From contig NC_087383.1 in NCBI RefSeq assembly GCF_963675165.1, positions 6,116,839 through 6,180,838 of the forward strand: a stretch of DNA of 64,000 nt. The letters run 5' to 3'. Origin of the DNA: Halichondria panicea (taxonomy: Eukaryota; Porifera; Demospongiae; Suberitida; Halichondriidae). The translations under genes and the position numbers were made by a program. The notes under the pieces are model-generated. The model searched no databases. It was not told where the DNA came from and saw only the letters and a program-made list of their open reading frames with translations. Shown here one piece after another: positions 44,304-57,075 of the stretch. Numbering within the stretch: the stretch's first letter is position 1; the number at the start of each line of letters is the position of its first letter.

Positions 44304-44683
44304 AGCTAGAACTGGGAGTCCCAGCTAGAATTGCTAGCCATGCAGATCTAGACTAATAGAATGACATGGAGGTGTGGTGAGGCCGGATCCACACTAATTG
44401 ATCGACCTAAGACGCTCCTGTTCCAGACTTTCACGAATGGTAAGGAAAGAGGAAAGGATTATGAGATATCCATTTGGGACTTATGCCCCACCATCCCACC
44501 CAATACTCAGTTGGTCCCTTTTATAGGCTACTACCTTTACAACTACTAGTGGGAAGAAAACCTAAAAAATTTACTATTTAATTCAGAAAAACTAATGAAT
44601 ACACTAAATTCCTTCAAAACACATGTCTTTTATTACGATTTATATGACCAGTCAGAGGAGTTTAACGTCATTGGGCAACAAGT

Positions 44684-44822
44684 TAGTTATTGCCGGCGCC
44701 CTCGTGCAACATGCCATATATTGCACTGGATGACATAATGCCCTCGGGGCCTGCGGCCCTCGGGCATTATATTGCTCCAGTGCAATATATGGCATGTTGC
44801 ACTCTGGCTGGGCAATAACTAA
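44684..44822. repeat. Hairpin with GCCTGCGGCCCTCGG loop, copy 2
   Basis: TAGTTATTGCC at the left and GGCAATAACTA at the right bound a palindrome with inner arms ATGCCATATATTGCACTGGA and inverse. The loop word is the same as in the hairpin at 42,558 although the arms are unrelated. Confidence 0.75.
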
Positions 44823-45503
44823 TACTTAATGTCTTTGTATACACCATGCAACATAATTATAATTATAATAATTATTATACGGGTGGATTTTAGCCCGGTA
44901 TATATACACACACACACACACATTCTAACCACTCCTCCCACACACACACTCCTGCATGTATAGCACCTTCCGATCAAGTGCTAGTTTCAAGCTTAGATGA
45001 GCTATACAGCAAAATTGAGGACCGTCAATCTTTATAGTGACGCTAGTATCATGATCTTATTTTGTAAGCTCATCACAAATCACAATCATAATTATCATAA
45101 TTATAATAGATCGATTCCATGCAGCTATAGCTTTTTGTATTCCATTTGCTAAGAAATCACTTTTTTATCACTCAAAATTGTACAATCATGATGATGTTAA
45201 TTAACTATAAAAGTGTGTACATAGAATCAGAATAATAATAATCTGTAAAATTATAGTGTTGTAAAATTAGTGTTCTATAAAAACTAGAAGGTGTGCCGGA
45301 ACAGAATTAAATGATATTGTGTCAGTGTGTACTAAACAGAACAATCTAAAACTGTGTGCATATCAGAATAATAAAAATCTGTGAATAAAGTGCATGTCAT
45401 AATAAAAAAAACGTGAGTATACATGCAGAAACTAGAATAGGATGTGTGAGTGGTACTAAACACAGAGCAGAGGCTATAATAGGAAAGTGTTGAGAGTCCA
45501 TAA
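44823..45503. other. No gene recognised; 3' flank of the Roco gene
   Basis: AT-rich, with a CA run near 44,906. The portion next to 45,503 is presumably the 3' UTR of the minus-strand gene; no clear poly(A) signal was chosen. Confidence 0.35.
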
Positions 45504-48500
45504 TTATTGTGGAACTCTGTCGACAATGTACTGACACACCCTAACAGCCACGTCTCCTCTCTTGAGATCCAGTAAGATGATCAACAGAGCTCGAAACGTG
45601 GCAACAAGAGGGTTGGGGGCACGCCACAGCTTCAAAGCTTTCGCCATTGCAGTTTGAATGTCTCGTTTGACAGCTAGATCATAAAGGTCAGTTTGTTGGC
45701 CGGGAGTCAAGCGTAACTGGTCGAGATAGTTCTCTAGATTATCGAAGCAGCCGGCTAGGATATGAGTGTCGTGTTCTATGACCTCAGTGTCCAGCTGTGT
45801 GTCACTGACTCCAGTCCTCCTCTTTAGAGCAGCCAGTGTTAGACCACTCACCACTGATTCACCTGTGTGCGTGTGTAAGGGAGATTATAACAATAAGTTA
45901 TAATTATAACAATACATGTGGCATTATTTATTAGACATGCACTGCATGACAATAATAATTGTACACACAATGTGTACATTATACTTATAACCTATAGCTA
46001 TGACAAATACACATTAAATACATTACGTCACGAGCTCTTGTGTATATGAGCAGTATAATTACATACCTTCAGTGTGTGTGGTTTGGGTGACTTCCTCTCT
46101 GACTTTAGTCCCCTCACTCACTGACCAGTCCTCAATGGTTGGAGCTGCTCCAGCCACCACAGGGAGAGAGGCTGGGCGTACAATTATATAGAGAGAGTAC
46201 ATTTTCATAGTGCATGCATGAACACAGATTTATTACTGTGCAAGGATAATTACAAGCACTTTAATTACCGTCACTCCACAAACCCAGTACATGGATGTAT
46301 TATACTAGCCATTTAATTACTCAATGTGGACTTCAGGTTAAACATCCCTATACACCAAGTAAAAATGTTCCAACATAATTATACATTCAGCAGTATACCT
46401 GTGCTTGGACAGTTTGCTGTTGGTCTGGGGGCTGGTAGTAGATCATCACTAGTCTCCTTAGCAGCAACACCAGCCAGTTCCTGTATAGAGAAACAAAAAT
46501 TAATAATTAGCAAATCGAAACACTATACAGCAGGCGTGTAATAATATTCAATACCTATGCAGCAAGAAAAGATAGACGCACACATCAACGTAGCCAAGCA
46601 ATCATTTCAACTCACGAGAGGGTTTCGTCCAGCAAACACACTAAGTGGATCCAGAATTCTTCTCAGTGCTTCACCACTGGAATCTCCGGTGCTTTTCCAG
46701 ACTTTTAGAACACCATCGAGATTATTGCACTCCTGAAATGCAGCGCTGGTATTCTCAGTAATAGCTGTGCGTACGATATCAGCCAGTCGAGGATTCTTGT
46801 TCCAACAAGTTGCAAGGGCCGAGATGAATCGATTAGACAGCTCCTTGTCTGCTGGATTGAAAAGAAGCTGTAGAATATTCTCACCGAGATCAGCGTACAC
46901 TTCAGCTTGGAGCAGATCACTCAATGGCATGTTTTCAACACCTTTAGCTGATACGACATAACTTTCTTGGCCAATAATACTTTCAGTGAGGGACTTGAGA
47001 TCAAAGACGTGTGTATCTTCCAGAGGGTAGGTCACACTGTGAGGAGGAAGGAGGGCCTCCTCAGTGACTACAGTAGAGCATAACTCAGTGGAGGTGTCAA
47101 CAACTTTCTTCATCACAGTAGAGCGCAGCTTGAAGAGATCCAGTGAGAGATGGTGAGCTTGAATCAAAACAACCACTTTCTTCTTGTCAATGACCTCCAC
47201 TAGCAGTTTGACACCATATGAAGTGCTCCAGCAAACACCAGTCGTCCAGACCGAGCATTTACTCTGTAGAGAGGGGACGTCAGGATCAATTACTGGAGCC
47301 AGCTTCAATGAAAGAGATATTCGAAGTAATAGGACGTGTAGAAATCGAGCGTCCAGAAACTGGTTTTTGTGAGAGCACGACATAACCCAACCAAAATGAT
47401 AAGCGAGGTCATCGCGATGCTTGAACACTTTCGTGCCAACTTCTAACCGGATGAGGGCAGGACAGAAGAGATACTTCTCGTCAGGTGATACGGATTCACC
47501 AGCGTCTGTTCGATGCTGTTTGATAAGACGTAGGACTTCAGGGTCTTCAATGGGCACAGCAAACTCGAGATTAACCAAAAATCCAGTAAGCATGTCAGTA
47601 TCCAAGTTAGGCAAGTGAGCAGCCAGCTTGGAGCAAGGTACAACACCAGTGCTCGTGGAGAGGTGACAGTGCTGATCAAAATCTTCTGGAGCAAATATGG
47701 TGCCATTGACTTTACCCAAGAGCTCTTCTTTCTTGAGGACAATGAAGCTCTTCTCTGGTGAGCTGGTGTTGCGTAGGAAGAGGATGTGACCTTTGTCATT
47801 GAGCTGAACACAGATTTCAACAAGACGAGGAATGGTTGTCGGAATGAATGGTACAACTTCTTTGTGCTTCTTGGAGAGAACTTGACTGGATTCCTCTTTT
47901 ATTCGTTGCTGAACTTGCTCCAGTGATAACGCAATCTCATCCTTGCCAACAAGGTAAATCAGAAACATGTGTGCATTTAAAGAAACAGCCAACGTTGATC
48001 GAATGCTGGCGCAAGCAGGGCCGACAGTGGCTCGCAATATCTTCATGCCACTAGAGTTGGAGTAGCGATTATCCATGGGAATAAACTTCAGCAGATCCAG
48101 GGTCGGATATCTCGAAACAGCTTCCAAAACAATCTCTTCTTTCTTGGCAATCTTCCGTTTATCGGTTAAGCAATCAGCATAGCTACCTACCACAATGAGT
48201 GGAGCTTTTCCCTCCATATTGGCACACTGGTTGGCAATGATGCCCAACCAATAGGAGGCAGAGTGAGTGGTGAAGGTGTCATCTTTATGGAGCCCTAGGA
48301 CTAGGACAATAATGGGCCGACATGCATCAACTGCTGTCTTAATAATGGCAGCGTGACTGCTGTAGTAGACCTCTTGACCAGCAAAGTCATAGACCAACAC
48401 ATCTCCAAAGACACGGCTCTTGAATAATCGAGGGATGATTCCGGCTGTTTTCTGGCTGACTCCATCGACTTCTTTAGGAGAGACAAAGATGTTGACTAGA

Positions 48501-48825
48501 GATGTGAGTGCAGTTGGCTCGTGTTCCATTGCTTCAATGAGAGTGCTCTTTCCTTCTCCACCGTGACCGATAACAAGTATCTTCACTGGATTTTTCAGAG
48601 GATCCTTTGAAAACACTTTACCAAGAGCTTTGCGATGCTGGGAATATGCATTTTCAGCAGTAGCTCCGTGTTGCAGCAAGAGTAGAATAACGTCCTTGTT
48701 CCCTGCAAGAAAGAGTGGTGTGTGTCCATCGTCATCTTTGATATTGGGATCACAGCCAACAACGTCATTCAAAAGATATTCCACGATTTTGGTAACCCCA
48801 TACTGGCAGGCAAGTAGAAGAACAT
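45504..48825 (-). CDS. ANK-Roc-COR-death domain protein (Roco family), 3' exons
   Basis: Minus-strand exons 48825-46616, 46480-46399, 46171-46067 and 45862-45504, with matching phases. The first encodes an ankyrin end (VLLLACQYGVTKIVEYLL, then DDDGHTPLFLAGN), then the Roc GTPase: P-loop ILVIGHGGEGKSTLIEAM, switch II DFAGQEVYYSSH, and GSYAD at the G4 site. The COR domain follows (VVPFIPTTIPRLVEICVQLN; HLPNLDTDMLTGFLVNLEF). The final exon encodes a death domain (KALKLWRAPNPLVATFRALL then DLKRGDVAVRVCQYI). Roco proteins are GTP-regulated signalling proteins; this order equals the C-terminal part of DAPK1, without its kinase in the visible exons. Upstream ankyrin exons at 57,076-58,556 enter in the same phase. 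The frames are intact. Confidence 0.9.
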
Positions 48826-49240
48826 CTGCAATGGATATGCATCAATAATCATTGAGCACCTAGCTGAAAGTACATGTATAATAATATGCAGTGCTCTATA
48901 ATAATATTAACCTGATCATGATTCGTTCATACAATTTTTGGTTGTTCGAAGATATCTCATCATAATTATAATCATTCACGTGTTGTGTAATGCATGATTA
49001 TAGTTAATTTTATTGTGATTTACTTATTATTGTCTTGCGTCATCTCTACGACGGTACATCAAATAAATTGCGAGTACTACAAAATAATGACAGAACTCAC
49101 TGAGCCGTGAATGCGTAAAGCCAAGCGTTGTGCTACAATACGCCTACGCCCATGTTTTAAGATTTAATTACAGTAACGTTAACCATAGAAATCACACATT
49201 GACAAGTTATAATGTCATGAAATTCAATAATTATACATGT
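48826..49240. other. Intron sequence, nothing recognised
   Basis: AT-rich; inferred intron of the Roco gene upstream of its large exon. The acceptor is TTGCAG at 48,826-48,831. Confidence 0.5.
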
Positions 49241-51361
49241 ACAGTGCATCCAGCTTAGAGAGTAGATTACCACATTTGTGCATGTGAGTGGCTGTACTTA
49301 AATGTTGATTAGAAATGGTGCTGATACCATTGTGTAGGTGAATGAATAAGCTAATTATACAACATATCCCCAAAAAATTAGAATGCCGCTTTAATCAACC
49401 ACAAACTTAATTAAGAGTGGGCGTACAGTTATTGTAGCCCACTTATGTGGTTGAAGCGTGATTAGTTTGTGGTTAGCAGCTGCTGATGTCATCAAAACAG
49501 TACAGTGCTCCAACCAAAGAGACTGGAACTTTTTATTTTTCACATTTCAGTTCATATCTTTAAAAATATAAGTGTTTTGTTCAATATGAGTACAGGTATT
49601 GAAAGATAAAGTATTGGCGCTTCTCTTGGACCACCTCCTGTTACATCATATTACATCATCACTACAAGATGGCTTCCTGAAGAAGATCACTGACGAAAAT
49701 ATGTTAGGCATAGAACTAGTCTATTTCTTTGAGTTAAGATCTTAATTTTGTTGTGCATAAACTACAATATGTTGCTCAACTTTTAAGCCTCAGCGGAAGT
49801 CTTAGACACTAGTAAGTACTGAGAAATACTGTACCTAGTTGTTTTGTGGTAGTAAATATGTTAGGCATAGAACTTTTGAGTTTATGCTAGTTAAGGTCTG
49901 ATTTTTGATGAGTATGTACTATAATAGTGTAGTTTTCATCTACCTACCTTTAGAGATTCTGCAAGAGTCTCTTCGTTGCTAGAGCACCCCTTCTTGCACA
50001 AATTTCTTGTTTTGCTACTTTTTGCTGACGTAAGCAATGAATTTCCCTGATTTGTGACATCACAAATCATCCTATTGTTATTTGCTACATCCAAAGCTCA
50101 TGTGATGCAGGGGCGGATCCAGGAAAAACAAAAGGGGGGGCTAGCTAGAAAGGGGCGAAGCCCCGTACGAGGGCGGCAGAGCCGCCCAGGGCAGCCTCGC
50201 CGGAGGCAAATTTTTTTTGCAAGATTTGACCTTTGAACTTTCATATTAATGAGTAGAATACGTTGACCTCTGCACTTACTTTTAATACTATGGTGATACT
50301 GTACTGATCAGATGTACGTACGTACGTACAGCTAGCTAGCTAGCTAGGTACGTCCAGCTAGCTACCCTAGATCCTTTATACTCCTAGTAGCTGTTGTCTA
50401 GCATCTCTCAAGTGATTTCAAGTGAGTCTACAGATGCATAATTGGTGGCAAAATTGTTGTAGAGTCAGACTACAACACATGGTAGTTTTTTCAAAAGGGG
50501 GGGGGCTTCAGCCCCTCAAAATCACCCCTGGATCCGCCCCTGTGATGCCTACCTTGCAACTGTACAATTGTTTCTGTCATAAAACATCATGGAGGGCGTG
50601 TCAAAGCCATTGAAACGTCAAAACAAGATGGCGTTTTTACACACAAAACATATTAACTTTGCTCTGTTCTTTGCTTCTGTTGTACTGTGCTGGCTATAAC
50701 TCAAGGTATCTGTCTTATATACTATAATAATACATCCCTATCAACCAGTTTATCTTAAATATATACGGATAGAGCTGTATAAAAGTTCCAGTCTCTTTGG
50801 TTGGAGCATGCACTGTAGAAAATAGTAAAATTTGTAGTTTTTCAGTGTTATTACAGCAATGGAATAAGCATGTAGGATGTTCTTGGTATCAAAACGTAGC
50901 CCATTAATTTTATCTGTAAACTTATTACAGAATTTGAAACCTATATAAGCTATTAATTTTTCAGAAGTTATTACTCTAACCAAAAGTATACCTAAAAATC
51001 AGTAAATCATGAATTATATACACTGCGAACATATAATTATAAGACCCATCAAGAATAGCCAGGATACCTAAACCATTCAACATGCAACTATCTTATGAAG
51101 TCCGAGACATTAGCTGTTTAAGGTTAGTGTTTTATTACTCTAACCGATTACCCACTATAACAATTTGCTGTTGTTCTTATTAATTCCCAAACCCACCACC
51201 TCATGTTTTCATGGAAAGTTTTTGGGGTATGTTGTAGCTTATTCATTCACCTACATAATGGTATCAGCACCATTTCTTAGAAAGGTTCCAATCAAAAGAT
51301 ATCATCATTTAAGTACAGCCACTCACACAAATGTGGTAATCTACTCTCTAAGCTGGATGCA
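49241..51361. mobile_element. Long-TIR foldback element, second member
   Basis: Left end 49,241-49,380 (ACAGTGCATCCAGCTTAGAG) and right end 51,160-51,361 (ACTCTCTAAGCTGGATGCA) are inverted and match the ends of 31,495-33,022. About 2.1 kb, with the CAGGGGCG element at 50,108-50,542 nested inside. No transposase frame is seen. Confidence 0.7.
50108..50542. mobile_element. CAGGGGCGGATCCAG element with 5-bp target TGATG
   Basis: CAGGGGCGGATCCAGG to CCTGGATCCGCCCCTG, flanked by TGATG. 435 bp, nested in 49,241-51,361. A cluster of GTACGTAC/GCTAGCTA simple repeat is at about 50,311-50,350. Confidence 0.85.
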
Positions 51362-52812
51362 ATAACAATAGAGATAAAATAATTGTTCTTTTTTCGATAC
51401 TGTATATTGGGAGATGTCTGAAACACATTCACATGACTTGAATAAAGCAGATCCAAGGTTCTAAATCAGTTTTGTTGTAGCTGTTGCTTCTGTGAGCTGT
51501 TTATAGGAAGGAGCTCTATATATAGCTGTCTCACAGCATAATTAAACTTCGTAGTCAGTCCAGTCAGAGAGCCATGCAGAACACACAAGCCATGGAGAGA
51601 ATCAGAGCACAACAATCAGAGAGCCACAAACAGGGCCAGGGGGAGCAGACCTTTCAACATGACAGTTAACATTTCCCAGCTCAAAATACAGACACCTTTT
51701 TCTTAAAAAATCCATATCTTATGAAATCACTTGTAACTAGTAACCCAGACCCCATGCAGCTATCTTGACACTATAGAGAGCATCGATGGAACACTAACAG
51801 CTGAACAGTTTGAGAGAACCCACTAATGTTATAGAAGATCGACCAAAGATTCCAACGTTCGGTCACAAAATTATTGACTGGGTATAGGAATTATCACGTG
51901 GCTTGTGTTCAATAAGATAAAAAAACAGGAAATTAATGTCATGATAAAAACAACAGATATCACGTGATTGATTGAAATAGCGTGATAAAACCAGTGCATG
52001 CATGTATCATGCTAAGTCTCGATTCCAGGCCGCACTTCACATCAGGGAAGTGGCCGGTGAAGGAGGCTAGCATATCATGCTATGATAGCTAGCTCTAGCA
52101 AACAAGCAAGAGACAAGCTACTGTGGCTACTTTAGAGTGAGATTTACGGACTGCATGCACATTTAAACTTCTTGACCGACCACTTTGTGCTATATAATTA
52201 TTATAGTCTGACATTTGTCACTTCACGTCCATTTGTGTATTAACTAGACTAGTATAAGTTATCAAGACCACCTAATTATAATTATGATGTTCTATACAGG
52301 TCCAGGACTTGGTCTATAATTATATATGCTCAAGAGCTTTTTCCTCTGGCTCTCCATGTTATAGCTTGATCTCTGAAAAGTATAGATTCCTATATCTATA
52401 TAGCTATATGATCCACATACTGTTCTATAGTTACTTACAAGGTCCAGGAGACTTGATCTATAATTTATATGCTCAGGAGCTTCTTCCTCTGGCTCTTCAC
52501 ACATGCTCTTTATTTATAGCTTGATCTCTGAAAAGTAGATTCCTATATGATCCCAGTCACTGTCCTCTCACTCAATAATTATAAGCATCGCTGTTTAGCT
52601 GCCCTAGAACCCCCTGAGGTTGCATGTACTACGAATATATTGGAGCCATTATCAAACGGTCACTAATCTTAGCCTCGATCGTTCCCAGGCCTTTTTTTCT
52701 TGCCGTTGTTCATCCATAAATAGAAGGTAGCAAAAAAGAATAGGCAGCATGCAAAAAAAGAAATTGGGGTACAGTTAAGAAAAAGTAAGGCCTGCATGGT
52801 TTAGGAAATGGC

Positions 52813-53268
52813 TAGCCTCGATCCCAGGCCGCACTTCCCACTTCACATGAAGGAAGTAGATAGAAAGTTCAATTGAAGGTTTCTAGCCCATCGGATAGCA
52901 TTCTCTGATAGCTACCCTTAGCCTGCTATGTTAACAAAAGACTCACAGCCTGCAACAGTGTGGATGACAATCGTCTGAACGGAGTGAAAGCTGACAAGAG
53001 CCTATCCTATATGGACAGGCCACGCCAATTTAACATTAACTTGGGTGAAAGTCTACTATACTACTGCTACCAGAAGAAAATAGCTGTACAACAAACCTAC
53101 ACAGCTCTGTCTCTAGCTATATAGCTCTGTGTATGATATTTTCTCTGATGAATTCTGTATTATAGGAACTTAATTTTATGGGAAAAAAATATCTAATAAT
53201 TTTGCGCATGCGCAAGCAGTCGATAGCATGCAGGCCTTCTTTTCTATGAAGGCCGGTGAAGGAGGCTA
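52813..53268. mobile_element. TAGCCTC element, 456 bp, 9-bp target duplication
   Basis: TAGCCTCGATCCCAGGCC to GGCCGGTGAAGGAGGCTA, flanked by GGAAATGGC on both sides. The left duplication copy at about 783-793 has a single GGAAATGGC, an empty site. Confidence 0.9.
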
Positions 53269-53328
53269 GGAAATGGCGTGAACCATAAGGATTTTTATGA
53301 ATGTGGGCGCGACATGTAGCCCACAATC

Positions 53329-54002
53329 TCTGGGTACTTAAGGCCTGGGTCAGGCAATAATTTTATTCATTGCCAACATTTAATGTAGATTATGAGATTC
53401 ATAATGTTTATTAATGTTATTCATTGCAAGTGAAGTCAGTGTCCAAGGTACTTGCTTAGCTAGCTGCTGGAACTATTCTCCAATATCTTTAGCAACAAAT
53501 GCGGTGGGTTTACACGAGGTAAGAGTACTTGTTTAGGCCCTTAAAAGATAGAGTAGGTTGTCATGATTATGTTTCCAGCTGGGGAAATTAATATGTGCAA
53601 AACTGCCTTACCTATGCTGGCTTCTTTAGCTCTGACAGCCACTCTAGAGGTAGGCTATGTTGTGTATCTCAAGAATGCAGTAACTTTTACTCTTCCCCAG
53701 CTGGATCCTAGTACTTAGCTATGAGATGTTCATCTAGCCTTGTTTTTGAAGCTTGATCTTAGCTTCTTCATGTCCGCATTTGTAGTTCTTCTTACAAAAC
53801 TGCCATGACGTCATCACCATTTATGGGACTAATTAGCATAATTGAATTAAGCTAATTAGTTTTTTGGAAAAAGAAAACATTGAGCTTCATTTTGGATCAT
53901 TTTGATGCAGCATACACTGTATATTGCAAATAATACAGCAGTATGAACATAGTGTAAATTTTGGTATTTAAGGCTAGACTCGGGCCTTAACTACCCAGAG
54001 AT
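53329..54002. mobile_element. CTCTGGG...CCCAGAG element, 0.67 kb
   Basis: Ends CTCTGGGTACTTAAGGCC and GGCCTTAACTACCCAGAG are inverted. The left duplication copy (about 832-842) lacks it and has a single ATC. It is an inverted, shorter relative of 9,183-10,585, sharing the words TGACGTCAT and ATTAGCATAATTGAATTAAG. Confidence 0.8.
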
Positions 54003-54539
54003 CGGGACGTAAGGTATTCTCCGACGCATTCAGAGTTAATAATATAAGACTTGTACTGAGACACTGCCAACAAGCTACTGCATGCAAAGTCAGGGAACCA
54101 GCGTGGCCAGCTCTGGTGGCAGTAGCTACCTGCTATAGATGATAATGATGACTAAGCTATAGTTTAGATCTAAGACACAACAAAAATATATTAGATATTC
54201 TATGGATAGAATCTAAACACACAATATAGACTGGTAGAACATCTCTAGCACTGCATACCCACACTCATTTTCACCCTTCTACCGCCCTTCTACCCTCACA
54301 CGACTTCCTGATATAATTATACATGCTCTCCTTTTTGCTAACTCTATATCCCTATATTCCTCCATTCCTTCCGTATTTTATTGAACAATTACAGCTAGTA
54401 TAGAATGTTTTGCGAGCATCAAACATAATTATATGTGAACTTTGCGAGGGTTGATCAATTCGCAATAGTAAAATTGCAAAATCTAAAATTATTACTAGTA
54501 AATACACACGATCCTTACCAGAATGCAATAGTTAGATCG

Positions 54540-55070
54540 CAAAGGGCCAAATGCGCAAGCGAGGTATACGGTAGTGTGTTTGTGTGTCTGTATGTGTGTG
54601 TAGACTGCTACAGCTGCTCAAGGATGAATCAAGTGCAAGTAAGAGTTTCTATAGGCTTCTTGTCATGTTTACTTGGATTTGCAAAATAATGCTTCGTCCT
54701 CGAGTTATGCCTAGTTTTGCTTACTTGGAATGACATTGCAGTCTTTTCAGAAGAGTGCGTAGCGAAACTTGTCCATGGAGTGTTGCTACTCTACTTAGTA
54801 GTTAGCTCTGCACTAGGAGCTGCAAGGCTCTACTGATGCAGCTATTAACCTTGGCTTGAACTTTTAGCATTGATCGTTTTTAACAACAATCATGGCCGAT
54901 CATTACCCACTCTTTGAGTTTCCCTGTGATTCTGGATTCTGCCTGCATGCAGCAAATTCAATGCAAGATTGTTCATCAATAATTAATGTGTGTAAAAGCG
55001 CTATTAGTAGGAATGTTATGTAGCTTTGGCACCTCCACCGAGGCATCAGCACCCTCGGTGCTTTCATTCC
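54540..55070. repeat. GCGAGGTATACGG repeat family, most complete copy
   Basis: ATGCGCAAGCGAGGTATACG, GT run, body, and end CACCCTCGGTGCTTTCATTC. Present only in the right copy of the duplication. Confidence 0.65.
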
Positions 55071-55289
55071 TCCAAGGTTTTTCACCAGCAAAATATTCTA
55101 GTAATATAGATTGATAAAGAACAGAAAAGGAGAGCCTGTGTAGGCTACTTCGACAGTATACTGCACAAAGCGTACGAGGCAGGATATTAATAATACCATG
55201 TGAAAGAGCCGCTCAATGTGCATGTGCTGGTACCTACAACGTGCAAACATTTATCACTATATTTTAAATTATGTGATAGTACTTAGGAA

Positions 55290-56640
55290 AAGGGCCCTTA
55301 ACGCGGGCATTTTCAAATGAGTTTTTATTGTTGAATCGGATAGAGCGTCCGTTAAGCTTCAAAATGATACCAAGATCGACCTCCTAGCTACTTTCTTTCC
55401 GGAGATATGTTCGAGGGAACGCTACGAAGGTATTGCAACGCCCTCTGAGTAAATGACGCTCAAACGTCATGAATAATTGAAGTTCAATTATTGCTTTCCG
55501 GGCACTTCCGTATACTCATAAAGCTTCGTAAAAGATGTTCTGGAGAAGACAAGTTAGTTAGATGAAGGCTAGGCGTTCTAGGACTCTAGCTAGCTAGTAT
55601 AGCTATGTAGCTGGATTGCTTGGCACCTAGGAAGGATCTTCGAAGAAATAAAGAGACAAAGACTCCCGTCGCTCGAATGGTAAGCTCTCATGTCTTGTTA
55701 TAAGCTTGTACTTATTATCTGTGTAATGTATCAGTCTTATAAAAGATCCCTCACTTGTATGGAGCCTACAGAAGTGTCTCTGTCCTTCATACAACTTAAA
55801 GGAAGCCTAAGTGATCTATTATAGGTAGTGTTTCACTTAGTATTCGTCCATATCTATCTAAGGCTTGATCCAACTTATTAGTAGCCTTATAAGAAGCTTT
55901 CCTCCTTTAATTTAGTACTGGTATCACTGCCATTGTGCTTAGTAGTAACAGGCCTGATGGGATGGGTGATCACATCATGGAGGGCCCAGGAAACTGCGTG
56001 GAATTGTCGTATAACATTTATATTGATGGTTCCCCCAGGTGGTGGTAAGTGTCGGAGGCCTGAGAAACGCTAGTCTATTGGCTAGAATGTAAGTGACATT
56101 GATATTGTGTCTATCTTAACTTACTACTTATCTGTAGGTTGTTATGGAGTGTTTATGAGGACACGTGGCACGGGATACGTACATCTACAGAAACAGAGTG
56201 GATCTACGCCAAGCTAGCTAGCTAGATAGCTGCTCTTTCTAATCTATTTCTGTTGCTAAATTATGTTTGTTAAGAAGTGGAGCTATAATATACCTGGCTC
56301 CTCTTGATGATTGTAAGTACTGGGCTGATGAAATAGTCCTGTACAAGTTGTCATCTTTTATTTGTTAAAAATAATTAACAATAATAGGGAAATTCCCAGG
56401 GAATTTCCCCTCACGTAGACAGTAAATTTCATTGTAAAAAATGAACGTTCGGTGAGTTTCTTCAACGTCCGCGCTTGACCTGTTTAAAGCTTCGTAGAGA
56501 CCCAAATTTTTACAGGTAGGTAGAGGAAGGGTTGAAGTTAGCACCTGTGAAAAAAAAATTTTTTTACCCATGTCCTTCATTTCTACTAAATCGGCCTATA
56601 GCTTAATTTAATTATTGCCGCGTTAAGGTCTGTTTTCATT
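55290..56640. mobile_element. Possible 1.35-kb element with TTAACGCGG ends
   Basis: AGGGCCCTTAACGCGGGCAT at the left and CCGCGTTAAGGTCTG...GGCCCT at the right are inverted with a gap. The left duplication copy has no counterpart. No recognisable protein. Confidence 0.4.
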
Positions 56641-57075
56641 GGCCCTGTCACATTTGTGGTAATCTACTCTCTAGACTAAATGAACTGTATATAGCTCTTG
56701 ATCTATAACAAATACATAATTATAACGCACCATTCACAGGATCTTCTACTTCTCATTAAATGTCTGCAGTCTCTATAATATGAGTCCTATCTCTGTTCTA
56801 CAAGGTTAGAAAACGCTAGCTATAGCTAATATCTATATATACAGCTAACTACTTGCTATAGCTAGCTGCATGCAGAGCTGCATGGGTATGACAATGGTTG
56901 AATAAGAAAAAATGCGTATCTATATATGGGTACTACGGACGTATTACGTAAACGGAACGGGTACTTTATATTGGCTGCTACTGTAAAGTATCATTTGAGA
57001 CGTACACGCAATGGGTTGGGATAGAAAACTCAAGTGATGTCATTACAGTGCATGCAAATAATTATACTAACTTAC

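Noticed and set aside
47184-48054. Several plus-strand ORFs inside the Roco exon
   Set aside because: Antisense shadows of the large intact minus-strand exon.
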